Shown one piece after another: positions 9,357-17,231 of a stretch of 64,000 nt of DNA. The stretch is from Candidatus Hebobacterum abditum (lineage in GTDB: Bacteria; Armatimonadota; Hebobacteria; Hebobacterales; Hebobacteraceae). The notes under the pieces were generated by a model, which saw nothing but the letters and a program-made list of their open reading frames with translations, searched no databases and had not been told where the DNA came from. Made by a program: the position numbers and the translations under genes. The stretch lies in assembly GCA_029821875.1 (NCBI GenBank), contig JALGXW010000013.1, positions 23,587 to 87,586 on the forward strand, given 5' to 3'. Position 1 is the first letter of the stretch, and every line of letters begins with the position of its first letter.

Positions 9357-9754
9357 ATGCACGGGTCGCCCCAAGGACGACCGACGCGAGTGCTTGGCGC
9401 CGGCGTGAAGTCTTTGACCTTAGCGGCCTCGAGGGCCCTCCAGTAGGCCGCCCAGATTTCATCCTCGTCCCCCCAATGTTCGGGATTGTCTGCCCGCCGT
9501 GCTAACGCCCATGCATACCACATCCCGCCTGATTTCTGATCCCTGACATGCCGCCCCGCGTGCACGAGACTGCTAACCAAAGCTGCTTGCGCTTGCTCAG
9601 GGTGGGTATAGGGGTTGAGCCCCACTCCGTAACGGTTGGCAAACAGGCTATTCGGCCTCCGCCACAACTCAGTGAATCCCCCCCAGCCAGGCAGCTCCAG
9701 CGCGGGATTCCACGCGATGGGCGAGTTGCTGAGGGCATCATACTCCTCCTTCAT
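9353..9754 (-). CDS. hypothetical protein downstream of an RHS core, possible orphan RHS C-terminal domain
   Basis: 133 residues, rich in Trp, Ala and charged residues (SLVHAGRHVRDQKSGGMWYA, EDEIWAAYWRALEAAKV). It overlaps the 3' end of the RHS core frame by a few bases in another frame. RHS proteins end in variable toxin domains after the conserved core; a frameshift just after the core could have separated this tail, or it may be an independent gene. No catalytic motif recognised. Composition looks coding rather than shadow-like. Confidence 0.5.
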   Translation of the reverse strand: MKEEYDALSNSPIAWNPALELPGWGGFTELWRRPNSLFANRYGVGLNPYTHPEQAQAALVSSLVHAGRHVRDQKSGGMWYAWALARRADNPEHWGDEDEIWAAYWRALEAAKVKDFTPAPSTRVGRPWGDPCM

Positions 9755-10031
9755 GCCCCAGAGCCTTCATGCTCTCAAGCGCATGGTTGATCCTCAGCTG
9801 CGGATTCGGATCAACCCATCTACTATCTAGTAGATCGGGATTGAGCACGATGTATATACATTGTTTCCCGCTTGGAACCGCGGAGATCACGGGGTTGCTC
9901 CCCACATACGCATACCAGTTGACCCCATCCGCGATGGGGTCCTGCTGGATGAAGCGGCCGATCTCGGGCCAGCGGCTGGGCCCTCCGGGCCGCCGCCCCG
10001 GCCTTGAGGCCTAGGGATAGAACCTCGCCCC
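9738..10031 (-). pseudogene. RHS-repeat core remnant
   Basis: The minus frame reads EIGRFIQQDPIADGVNWYAY then VGSNPV, the hallmark of the RHS-associated core (YDPEIGRF..DP....N.YAYV.NNP). The expected preceding block LGARFYP is present in the same frame, but a TAG and about 16 extra GC-rich codons separate it from EIGRF. Further upstream the frame is closed. The normal several-hundred-residue YD-repeat region is absent, so this is a decayed 3' fragment. It reads out of frame into the 133-residue gene that follows. Confidence 0.7.
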
Positions 10032-10255
10032 CAATCGCTAGGTCGCCGGGGCCGACCGCCATCCCGGCTCCACCGTCGAGACCCGGTTCATGGAATAGGC
10101 CTTCTAAGGCCGGCAGCGTTCTCCGTCGGCCCACAGGGGACGAAGCCCACGGGATGCTGCGATGATCTGGACACCGCTGCCATCCAACGGCCAGGTGACA
10201 CACAAGGCGCGTACGACGCGCGGCCGGTGGGCGACGCCCGGCAGAGGAGGTGGAG

Positions 10256-11320
10256 ATGGGGCATGCACACAAGCCTCGAAGTCCACTGGTGTTCCTGCCG
10301 ATTCTTGTACTGCTCTGTTCGGGGACAGTGTTGTTCAGCGCGGGAGACGTCGTGAGGATCTCCTTGCCGGCTCACAGCGCGGAGGTGAGCGGAACCATCG
10401 AGGTCAGGGCCGAGGTAGACACCTCGTCGCCGGTGGCCTTTGTGCTGCTGGTCGTGGACGGCACCCGACCAGCCTCTACGAACTACTTGCCGGCGACATT
10501 CCAGTTGGACACGCGTGAGCTGTCAGACGGGCCTCACGCGGTGTCCGCAGAAGTGTATGCCGATTTCCAGATGATCGCCGCCTCCAAGGCGATCACCATC
10601 CATGTGAACAACTGGAAAGCGCCGCAGGCCGTGACGAAGCAGCGGAGCACACCGAAGACCACCACCGCCGCCAGCGCGCTCGAGGCGTCCACGACCGTGG
10701 AGGATGCACCTCCTGTGAGGACACACAGGATCACGGAGATGATGGGGGCAAAGCGTGGGCCTGTCCGCGAGCCCTCCCCGACTGAGTCTTTGGCGCGTAA
10801 GGCTTCTCAGGACAGTGACATAGCCGAGGCCGCAGATGGCCTCTCTTCCCCTCGCATGCCCACGGTGGTGCTGAACGGCAGCCCGCTTGTTGCAGACGTG
10901 GCCCCAAGGCTCGTCAAGGGGCGGATGCGCGCTGGCTTCCGCGCGCTGTTCACTGCTACCGGGGCGCGTATCGACTGGCTCCCTGAGCAGCGCATTGCGC
11001 GCTGTGTTACAGACTCTCTCGTTGTCGAGGTGCCGATCGGTTCCCGCATCGCGACGGTGAACGGGCGGCACGTGGACATGGGTGCAGCTGCGACCATCAG
11101 GAACGGCCGCACAATAGTGCCCCTGCGGTTCTTCGCGCAGGTGACCGGATCGAGCGTGTCCTGGGACGCGCGGACCCGGGTCGCCAGCGTCCAGACGTCC
11201 AGTCGCGCCATCGCCAGCGCGCAGGCGTCACTGACTTCAGCGGCGAGCATGCAGATATCGGTCAGCGACCGAGTGAGCACGCGGACGCCAATCTACGAAG
11301 TGGCGGATCTGGGACCTTAG
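10256..11320 (+). CDS. secreted protein with Ig-like and copper amine oxidase N-domain-like regions
   Basis: 354 residues. A signal segment (VFLPILVLLCSGTVLFSAG) leads into an Ig-like domain (about residues 28-115, with AEVSGTIEVRAEV and DTRELSDGPHAVSAEVY). A Thr/Ser-rich linker follows. Residues about 200-320 have the stalk-domain pattern seen in copper amine oxidase N-domain/amidase stalk proteins (VVLNGSPLVADVAPRLVKGR, GRTIVPLRFFAQVTGSSVSW), probably two copies of the beta-grasp unit. ATG 10256 has GAGGAGG five bases upstream. A strong terminator follows. Likely a cell-surface protein; no enzyme activity inferred. Confidence 0.75.
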   Translation: MGHAHKPRSPLVFLPILVLLCSGTVLFSAGDVVRISLPAHSAEVSGTIEVRAEVDTSSPVAFVLLVVDGTRPASTNYLPATFQLDTRELSDGPHAVSAEVYADFQMIAASKAITIHVNNWKAPQAVTKQRSTPKTTTAASALEASTTVEDAPPVRTHRITEMMGAKRGPVREPSPTESLARKASQDSDIAEAADGLSSPRMPTVVLNGSPLVADVAPRLVKGRMRAGFRALFTATGARIDWLPEQRIARCVTDSLVVEVPIGSRIATVNGRHVDMGAAATIRNGRTIVPLRFFAQVTGSSVSWDARTRVASVQTSSRAIASAQASLTSAASMQISVSDRVSTRTPIYEVADLGP

Positions 11321-11343
11321 CCCCTTCGGAGATCCTCTCTTGT

Positions 11344-11380
11344 ACAGAGGGTGCGCTGACGAGCGCACCCTCTGTTCTTT
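11344..11380 (+). terminator. rho-independent terminator
   Basis: A perfect 14-bp stem with the four-base loop GACG, followed by TCTTTT, 23 bases after the stop at 11320. This is the clearest intrinsic terminator in the window. Confidence 0.9.
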
Positions 11381-11382
11381 TG

Positions 11383-11960
11383 GGGCGTCAATCGGCACCA
11401 ACTGCGCATGTCGAATGGCGATGAGACACCGCTGACAGCCCTGGGGGCTCGTGGACCTCAGCCGTTCGACCGTAGGGACCATTCGGCGGCGCCGCCGGGG
11501 ACCGTTCCTTCGTGCGCGGGTACTGCCCCGATCAGGGGCGCCTGGCGAGCATCCGAGTGGCCCCAGAACACCGGTTACAGACCTATCCCTGGAACGCTCT
11601 CAGAATGGTCCTACTGGCGCCCGACATGCGGAGCCTGAGCCGCACCTGGGCGATCAGCTGTCAGAGCTTACAGCAGACAGCGGCATGCCCCGCCGGCCGG
11701 GTCAGTATTCCATGCTGGCTGACGCCGGGATCGCCCCTCACTCCGAAGTGTGAGAGGGACCTTCAGTGTCGAATGGGAGGGACGCCCTACCGACCCGGCG
11801 AATGGCCTTGCAGATTCGCACTCCAGTCGCCGTGCAGGAGCACCACCGGAGGCCGGTGCTGGGGCGGTGGAACGCAGAGGCAGGGACACCTCACGGATGT
11901 CCTAGTTCGCCCGCCGGTCTGATGTCCCGCGAGCGCTGAGGCCGGACGCAAACGGAATGG
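11383..11960. other. gene-free spacer with IS-end-like sequences
   Basis: Nearly 600 bases without a credible gene. It carries a 22-mer at 11409-11430 that recurs at 55556, a partial copy at 11767, and a short block around 11600 (GGTCCTACTGGCGCCCGACA) resembled near 19640. I read it as decayed mobile-element ends rather than a gene. Confidence 0.5.
11409..11430 (+). repeat. 22-bp IS-end-like motif, copy 1
   Basis: The sequence starting TGTCGAATGGCGATGAGACA matches 19 of 22 bases with 55556-55577. It resembles insertion-sequence termini, but no transposase accompanies it. Confidence 0.5.
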
Positions 11961-11972
11961 AGCTACACTTCC

Positions 11973-13700
11973 ATGGGCTCGTCGCACACCGAAGAAGAGC
12001 ATGTTGAGGAAGACAGGCTTGGCCGCCAGCCAACGCCGATGAACTTCATCCGCCGATCCGTTATCGAGGATCTGCGTGCCGGGCGATTCACCGGCGTCCA
12101 CACGCGCTTCCCTCCGGAGCCCAACGCCTACCTTCATATCGGACACGCGAAGGCTGTCTGGATAAACTACGGCATCGCCCAGGAATTCGGCGGCCTCTTC
12201 AACTTGAGGTTCGATGACACCAACCCCGCCACGGAGGAGAAGGAGTTCGTCGAGGCGATCATCGATGATGTCCGCTGGCTGGGGGTCGACTGGGAGGACC
12301 GGCTGTTCTTCGGCTCCGACTACTTCGAACAGCAGTACGAGTGGGCCCTGCAACTCATCAGACAGGGCGATGCCTATGTCTGCGACCTCTCGCCCGATGA
12401 GCTCATCGAGACGCGCGGCACGCTGACCAAGCCGGGGGTGGAGAGCCCTTATCGCAGCCGCAGCGTGGAGGAGAATCTGGACCTGTTTCAGCGGATGCGT
12501 GCTGGCGAGTTCCCGGACGGGGAGCGTACACTCCGCGCGAAGATCGACATGGCCGCGCCCAACTTGCTCCTGCGCGATCCCGTCATGTACCGCATCCGCC
12601 ATGCCGAGCACCACCGCCAGGGCTCCAAGTGGTGTATCTACCCGATGTACGACTGGGCGCACGGTTTGCAGGATTCGATCGAGGGAATCACCCATTCGCT
12701 CTGTTCGCTGGAATATGAGAACCATCGCCCGCTGTACGACTGGTTCCTGGATCGGCTCGGCATCTATCATCCGCGCCAGATCGAGTTCGCCCGGATGAAC
12801 ATGACACACACAGTCATGAGCAAGCGCCGGTTCATCGAGCTTGTCGAGGGCGGTCATGTCCGGGGGTATGACGATCCGCGGCTGCCAACGCTGGCGGGCC
12901 TGCGCCGACGTGGGTACACACCGGAATCGATCCGCGAATTCTGCCGGAGGGCCGGAATTGCGAAGATCGACAACATCGTGGATGTCGCGGTGTTGGAGGA
13001 CTGCATCCGTGACGATCTGAATCGGCGAGCACCGCGCGTGATGGCCGTGCTGAGACCGGTGAAGGTCGTCCTGACCAACTACCCCGAGGGTCAGGTGGAA
13101 GAACTGGACGTCATCAACAACCCGGAGGATCCGGGCGCCGGAACACGCAAGGTGCCGTTCAGCAAAGAGCTGTACATAGAGCGTGACGACTTCCGCGAGG
13201 ATCCGCCGCCAAGGTACTACCGCCTGACTCCGGGCCGGGAGGTCCGACTGCGGAACGCCTACTTCGTCAGATGCACAGAGATTGTCAAGAACGCAGACGG
13301 CGAGATCACCGAGATTCACTGCACCTACGACCCGGAGACCCGCGGTGGGGACGCGCCCGATGGTCGAAGACCGAAGGCGACACTGCACTGGGTATCGGTA
13401 GCACGCGCAATCCAGGCCGAGGCCCGCTTGTACGACCATCTCTTCCTGAAGCCGAACCCGGATGACGTGGATGAGGGGCAGGACTTCATCTCGAATCTGA
13501 ACCCGAACTCGCTGGAAGTGGTCCCCTGCTACATGGAGCCGAGCGTCATCGGGGCTCAAGTCGGCGCCTTCTACCAGTTTGAGCGGCTGGGCTACTTCTG
13601 CGTGGACCGTGACTCCACTTCGGAGCGACTATGCTTCAACCGAACGGCGACTCTTCGCGACTCGTGGGCCAAGATCGAGAAAGCAACGAAGAAGGACTAG
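11973..13700 (+). CDS. glnS: glutaminyl-tRNA synthetase
   Basis: 575 residues, close to the usual bacterial length of about 555. It is a class I synthetase: the HIGH motif occupies residues 55-58 ([13 protein letters not shown]), the KMSKS-equivalent is VMSKR at 281-285, and the GlnRS-specific [21 protein letters not shown] and YEN motifs are present. The C-terminal beta-barrel domains that read the anticodon are intact (YFCVDRDST near the end). It charges tRNA-Gln directly in the cytoplasm, so this organism need not rely only on the Glu-tRNA amidotransferase route. Its cognate tRNA-Gln(CUG) follows 77 bases later on the same strand. Confidence 0.97.
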   Translation: MGSSHTEEEHVEEDRLGRQPTPMNFIRRSVIEDLRAGRFTGVHTRFPPEPNAYLHIGHAKAVWINYGIAQEFGGLFNLRFDDTNPATEEKEFVEAIIDDVRWLGVDWEDRLFFGSDYFEQQYEWALQLIRQGDAYVCDLSPDELIETRGTLTKPGVESPYRSRSVEENLDLFQRMRAGEFPDGERTLRAKIDMAAPNLLLRDPVMYRIRHAEHHRQGSKWCIYPMYDWAHGLQDSIEGITHSLCSLEYENHRPLYDWFLDRLGIYHPRQIEFARMNMTHTVMSKRRFIELVEGGHVRGYDDPRLPTLAGLRRRGYTPESIREFCRRAGIAKIDNIVDVAVLEDCIRDDLNRRAPRVMAVLRPVKVVLTNYPEGQVEELDVINNPEDPGAGTRKVPFSKELYIERDDFREDPPPRYYRLTPGREVRLRNAYFVRCTEIVKNADGEITEIHCTYDPETRGGDAPDGRRPKATLHWVSVARAIQAEARLYDHLFLKPNPDDVDEGQDFISNLNPNSLEVVPCYMEPSVIGAQVGAFYQFERLGYFCVDRDSTSERLCFNRTATLRDSWAKIEKATKKD

Positions 13701-13777
13701 GCTTTGTCCGCTCTCGGCGCCCCGCGCCCCGCGCGATGTTGACTCTGCGTTCGGGGGATGGTAGTCTTCCAGTAGGT

Positions 13778-13853
13778 TGCCGGATAGCTCAGTTGGAAGA
13801 GCGCCTGACTCTGGATCAGGAGGTCCTAGGTTCGAGCCCTAGTCCGGCAGCCA
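13778..13853 (+). tRNA. tRNA-Gln (anticodon CTG)
   Basis: A 76-nt cloverleaf with CCA encoded. The acceptor stem TGCCGGA pairs with TCCGGCA, the D-arm contains GCTCAGTTGGAAGAGC, the anticodon stem-loop is CCTGA-CTCTGGA-TCAGG (anticodon CTG, reading CAG), and the T-arm contains GGTTCGAGCCC. The U1-A72 pair and G73 discriminator match known identity elements for GlnRS. It lies just downstream of glnS. Confidence 0.97.
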
Positions 13854-13927
13854 GCTCGAGACAGATACCGCTCGCACGGCCCCCAAGCTGGTGTCCTCTG
13901 TACCGGTCACGTTGCCCTGGAACCGCC

Positions 13928-14206
13928 TGTAGTGGTCAAATGGGCATAGAGCCGCTTTGAGAGCCATTCCTGCTCTGCTAGCAGTGCTTGCAGACCAGAC
14001 GGGATCGACCGAGGATCGAACCAGCGGTAACGGTCTCTGGTGCGAAGGGGGCGTCTCGCCTACGCGCTGTCCGGCCGCGACCTCGAGTCGGCCCTCAGCA
14101 CAAGTGGAACGGTTCCGCCACTGACAGACCCCGTATGCTCCGCCAGCTAGGCTGACCGCCGAGAGCGGCTTTGGGGCGGTTCTACGCCTATCTGACGACC
14201 ACTGCA
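13928..14206. mobile_element. MITE-like dispersed element, copy 1
   Basis: This 279-bp stretch matches 49496-49768 over its whole length at roughly 80% by eye, with one short gap. Left end TGTAGTGGTCA and right end TGACGACCACTGCA form an imperfect terminal inverted repeat. Shared blocks include CCTCAGCACAAGTGGAACGG, GAGAGCCATTCCTG and GCGAAGGGGGCGTC. No complete ORF is kept between copies. It could be a non-autonomous transposon or the stub of a larger IS. Confidence 0.7.
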
Positions 14207-14250
14207 TATGGGCCTTCAACACCCACAGGGCGTCCCACGAGCGCATCTCA

Positions 14251-17052
14251 TCAGCGCCGAGTCAGTGCCAGCAGCTCCACGATGCGTCTCGCGGCGCCTG
14301 CGCGCATCTCGTCGAGGTCCAGCCACTCGGGGTGGCGCCGTTCGTTGAGCCGGATGCGATTGGCTACACTCGTTAGGAAGGCCTGTGCCTCAGCGGCCGC
14401 TTGCCTCGCCTCGGGCGAGTTCGATGCTGCGGCATCATCCGCGATGTTCTCGAGTGTCTGGAGGTACCGGAAGTCGTTCATCCCCTCCGCGCACTGCTCC
14501 AGCAGCAGACTCGGCCGCAGCCCGTCGGACGCAAAGTAGATCATCCTCGGGTCGGGCTCGCGCCCGTCGAGGTCGAAGTAGTCATAGCCGTGCCGGATGA
14601 AGGCGATCCACTCGTAGCGGCCGCTCACGCCCTTCGCCCTCTCGCTCCACTGGTACGCTCCGAAGGCGTACCTGCTGCGGCCCTGGTTGTAGATGTAGAC
14701 GTCCTTCCCGAGCGCCCGCGCCTTCGCCATGACCAACTCGTCGTGGCTGTTCAGCATCGACACGTCGAGCACGCGGAAGAACTCTTGCAGCTCAAGTTCC
14801 AGCGGATCCTCTGTCGGTTCGAACGACACGCTGTAGCCGCCCGTCGTGCGAAGGTCCGGCGCCACGCCATTGAGCAGCCGCATGAACTCAAGCTGGTCTC
14901 GCGCCAGGTCGGCCACCCGCGGCTCATCGCATAGCGAGTAGCTGAACGGAAGCCAGTCGTGCTCATGCGCGTGGGACAGGACGGTGGACCAGACGCGGCC
15001 GGCGATCTCCTCGAACGCCAGCCCGTAGCTCTCCTCGAGTGCGCTGCCGGTCTCCCCCTTCGTGTAGCTGTAGATGTCGTACAGCCCGGTGATCACCAGG
15101 CCACCGTAGTTGTTGATCTCCCAGTCGAAGCCGGCCGCCCGGGCCTGCGACATGAACCGGTCGGCCGCGGAGAAGTCGATCAGGGGAGCGCCCTGGGAGT
15201 CGAGGCCGTGGAAGTCGATAGGCGGCCCGCCGCTGAACGTGTTGAAGCCGCGCTCGCGGAATGCCTGGAAGACGCGGTACTGCATCTCGTGGCGTGCCGG
15301 GCCTTCGAGGGGGAGGTCGTGCTCGATATGAAAGAAGCCAGACAAGAAGTCGGCCTCATCCAGCCCGAACGGCAGCACCTCCAGGCTCAGAGGCATCTCG
15401 ATCGGCTCTCTGCCCTCTGCCCGAAGCAGCAGCCGCCCGCGGTAGGGGCCCGCCGCCGCGTCCGCCGGCACGCGCATGGAGAGCCAGACTTGCCGCGTCA
15501 GGCCGGCAGGAAGCGACACTTCCTGCGCGGGTTGGAGGTACCGAGGGGTGATGCGGTACATCAGCGATCCCAGTCCCCGCGTCGGCAGATGTCGCACCAC
15601 GGAGACGGTGACGCAGTCGGCGGGGAGCACTGCACCATCGCCCTCGAGGTCGGAAACGGACAGCACAATGCGGCCCAGGTCGACGAGCGGCCGGATCGCC
15701 AGCGTCAGCGAACGCACCTCGCCTCGGCTGGCGAATGCTTCCAAGTGGAGGCGGCGCTGTGCCGGCGTCGGCATCGAGGAGAAGCAGACGGTGTCCTCAA
15801 TGCGGGGGACGAACAGCACATACCCGTTCTCCTGGTCCTCAGCAGTGATCGGCGCTGCCCCCACTGTCTCGGGGAGGGGCCGCTCCACCGCGCGCGAGCG
15901 GAACTCTTCTCTCTGCCTGGAGAGCGTGCCGGCCGCCCACGCCTCCGCCTGCGCGTCACCGTCCGGATGGATAACCAGACCGGCCAGGCGGCGCGCGTGG
16001 GGACCATCGGCGGCCACGTGCAGCTCGAAGGGGCCCTCCTGAATTGACACGGTGGCGGTCAGGGGGCGGAAAAGGTACGCCAGGTAGGTGTCCCACAGAT
16101 CGTCACCCGGCAGGGGCTCAGTGTCCTGGAAGTGATAGACCGCATCCAACTGTCCCCATTTGTCACGAGTGTCGGCCAGGCGCCACCCGCGCCCGAACAT
16201 CTCTCGGCGGGTGAAGCGGGCCTGCTCCCCCGACCAGTACCCTAGCCCCTCGAAGAACGCCACCACGCGGTAGCGGCCCGGCGGGAGCTTCACCAGGAAG
16301 GCCGCCTCCTGCACGTCCACACTGTCTTGCAGGAGTCTGCTGGGGAAGGTCACATCCCAGGCACGGCCCGGCCGCGAGTCCGGGGCCCAGCCCCAACCGG
16401 TGCGCTCGAAGTAGGTATCGTCGGGGGACACCGGCGTGAACCCGGGGGATACCGACTGCGCCGGCGGACCGAAGTCGAAGGCGCGCACGCTGGCGGGAGC
16501 GCCGGTACGCGTGAGACGCATGTTGTCGAGGTACACGAAGCCTACTGTCTGCGCGGCGGGCGTGAAGCCCAAGTCCACACGGACGATGCGGGAGGCATCG
16601 ATGGGCGTCTTCAGATCGTTGAAGCGCGACCCGACCTCCCCTCGGTAGAGTCCGCCAATGGGAATCGCGAGCGTGTTGGCGCCGGGGCGGAGCGCGAAGC
16701 TCGCGTTGTACCGGTTCCAGTAGGTGGAGCGCTGCCGCCAGGCCTCGTCCCCGATGAGCACGTAGACCGAGACCGGCCGATCGAGGTCAACGTGGATGTC
16801 CACCTCGAGGGCGTCGAAGCCGCTCCAGTCTCCCCGAAGCTGGAAGAACCTCAGGTAGTCGTCCGCGGGCAGACGCAGCGAATGTGCTCCCTCCGTGACG
16901 TGCGCCGCATCGAGCACAATCGCGCTGGAGTCGCACTCCACCGAGGCCACATCGGCATCGCTCTCGAATCCCAACAGCAGCCTCGTCTCTGCTGCTGCCC
17001 GCGCCGGTGCGACGCACAGCACCACCGCCATCAGCACCAGTCCCACTCTCAT
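14251..17052 (-). CDS. secreted DUF4091-family putative glycoside hydrolase
   Basis: 933 residues with signal peptide MRVGLVLMAVVLCVAPARAA. ATG 17052 has GGGAG seven bases upstream; a farther start at 17103 lacks a site. N-terminal carbohydrate-binding-like beta-sandwich regions (residues 20-390) precede a catalytic-like TIM-barrel region resembling DUF4091 (WLPFSYSLCDEPRVADLARD, and YFASDGLRPSLLLEQCAEGM followed by NDFRYLQTLE). The NDFRYLQ block parallels DDYDYIQLL in the SLH-anchored homologue at 889. There is no SLH domain, so it is probably free or periplasmic. Substrate unknown; a heparinase-like lyase lies upstream on the same strand. Confidence 0.85.
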   Translation of the reverse strand: MRVGLVLMAVVLCVAPARAAAETRLLLGFESDADVASVECDSSAIVLDAAHVTEGAHSLRLPADDYLRFFQLRGDWSGFDALEVDIHVDLDRPVSVYVLIGDEAWRQRSTYWNRYNASFALRPGANTLAIPIGGLYRGEVGSRFNDLKTPIDASRIVRVDLGFTPAAQTVGFVYLDNMRLTRTGAPASVRAFDFGPPAQSVSPGFTPVSPDDTYFERTGWGWAPDSRPGRAWDVTFPSRLLQDSVDVQEAAFLVKLPPGRYRVVAFFEGLGYWSGEQARFTRREMFGRGWRLADTRDKWGQLDAVYHFQDTEPLPGDDLWDTYLAYLFRPLTATVSIQEGPFELHVAADGPHARRLAGLVIHPDGDAQAEAWAAGTLSRQREEFRSRAVERPLPETVGAAPITAEDQENGYVLFVPRIEDTVCFSSMPTPAQRRLHLEAFASRGEVRSLTLAIRPLVDLGRIVLSVSDLEGDGAVLPADCVTVSVVRHLPTRGLGSLMYRITPRYLQPAQEVSLPAGLTRQVWLSMRVPADAAAGPYRGRLLLRAEGREPIEMPLSLEVLPFGLDEADFLSGFFHIEHDLPLEGPARHEMQYRVFQAFRERGFNTFSGGPPIDFHGLDSQGAPLIDFSAADRFMSQARAAGFDWEINNYGGLVITGLYDIYSYTKGETGSALEESYGLAFEEIAGRVWSTVLSHAHEHDWLPFSYSLCDEPRVADLARDQLEFMRLLNGVAPDLRTTGGYSVSFEPTEDPLELELQEFFRVLDVSMLNSHDELVMAKARALGKDVYIYNQGRSRYAFGAYQWSERAKGVSGRYEWIAFIRHGYDYFDLDGREPDPRMIYFASDGLRPSLLLEQCAEGMNDFRYLQTLENIADDAAASNSPEARQAAAEAQAFLTSVANRIRLNERRHPEWLDLDEMRAGAARRIVELLALTRR

Positions 17053-17207
17053 GTCTGCACTCCCACCATCCTCTTCCTCCGCGAAGCCATTCGGACATCG
17101 CAAGAGATCTGACGCGTGTCACACCCCGAGGCGACACGCCTTGGGTCCTATGTGGAGGGACGGATCAACATCCCCCACAGTGCACAACGGCCCGAACGAG
17201 CATTGTC

Positions 17208-17231
17208 GCTGGTGCTCAGCTGAGCACCAGC
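17208..17231. terminator. 24-bp perfect palindrome spanning the lyase stop codon
   Basis: The palindrome starting GCTGGTGCTCAG includes the TGA of the lyase gene at 17216-17218. It can fold as a hairpin at the 3' end of the mRNA. There is no T-run, so it may stabilise or terminate the transcript. Confidence 0.45.

Noticed and set aside
9823..10272. 149-codon minus-strand frame over the RHS region
   Set aside because: The RHS-core signature lies in another frame; this frame is Arg/Pro-rich noise.
11787..13559. 590-codon minus-strand frame over glnS
   Set aside because: GlnRS motifs are complete on the plus strand; the antisense frame has no recognisable domain.
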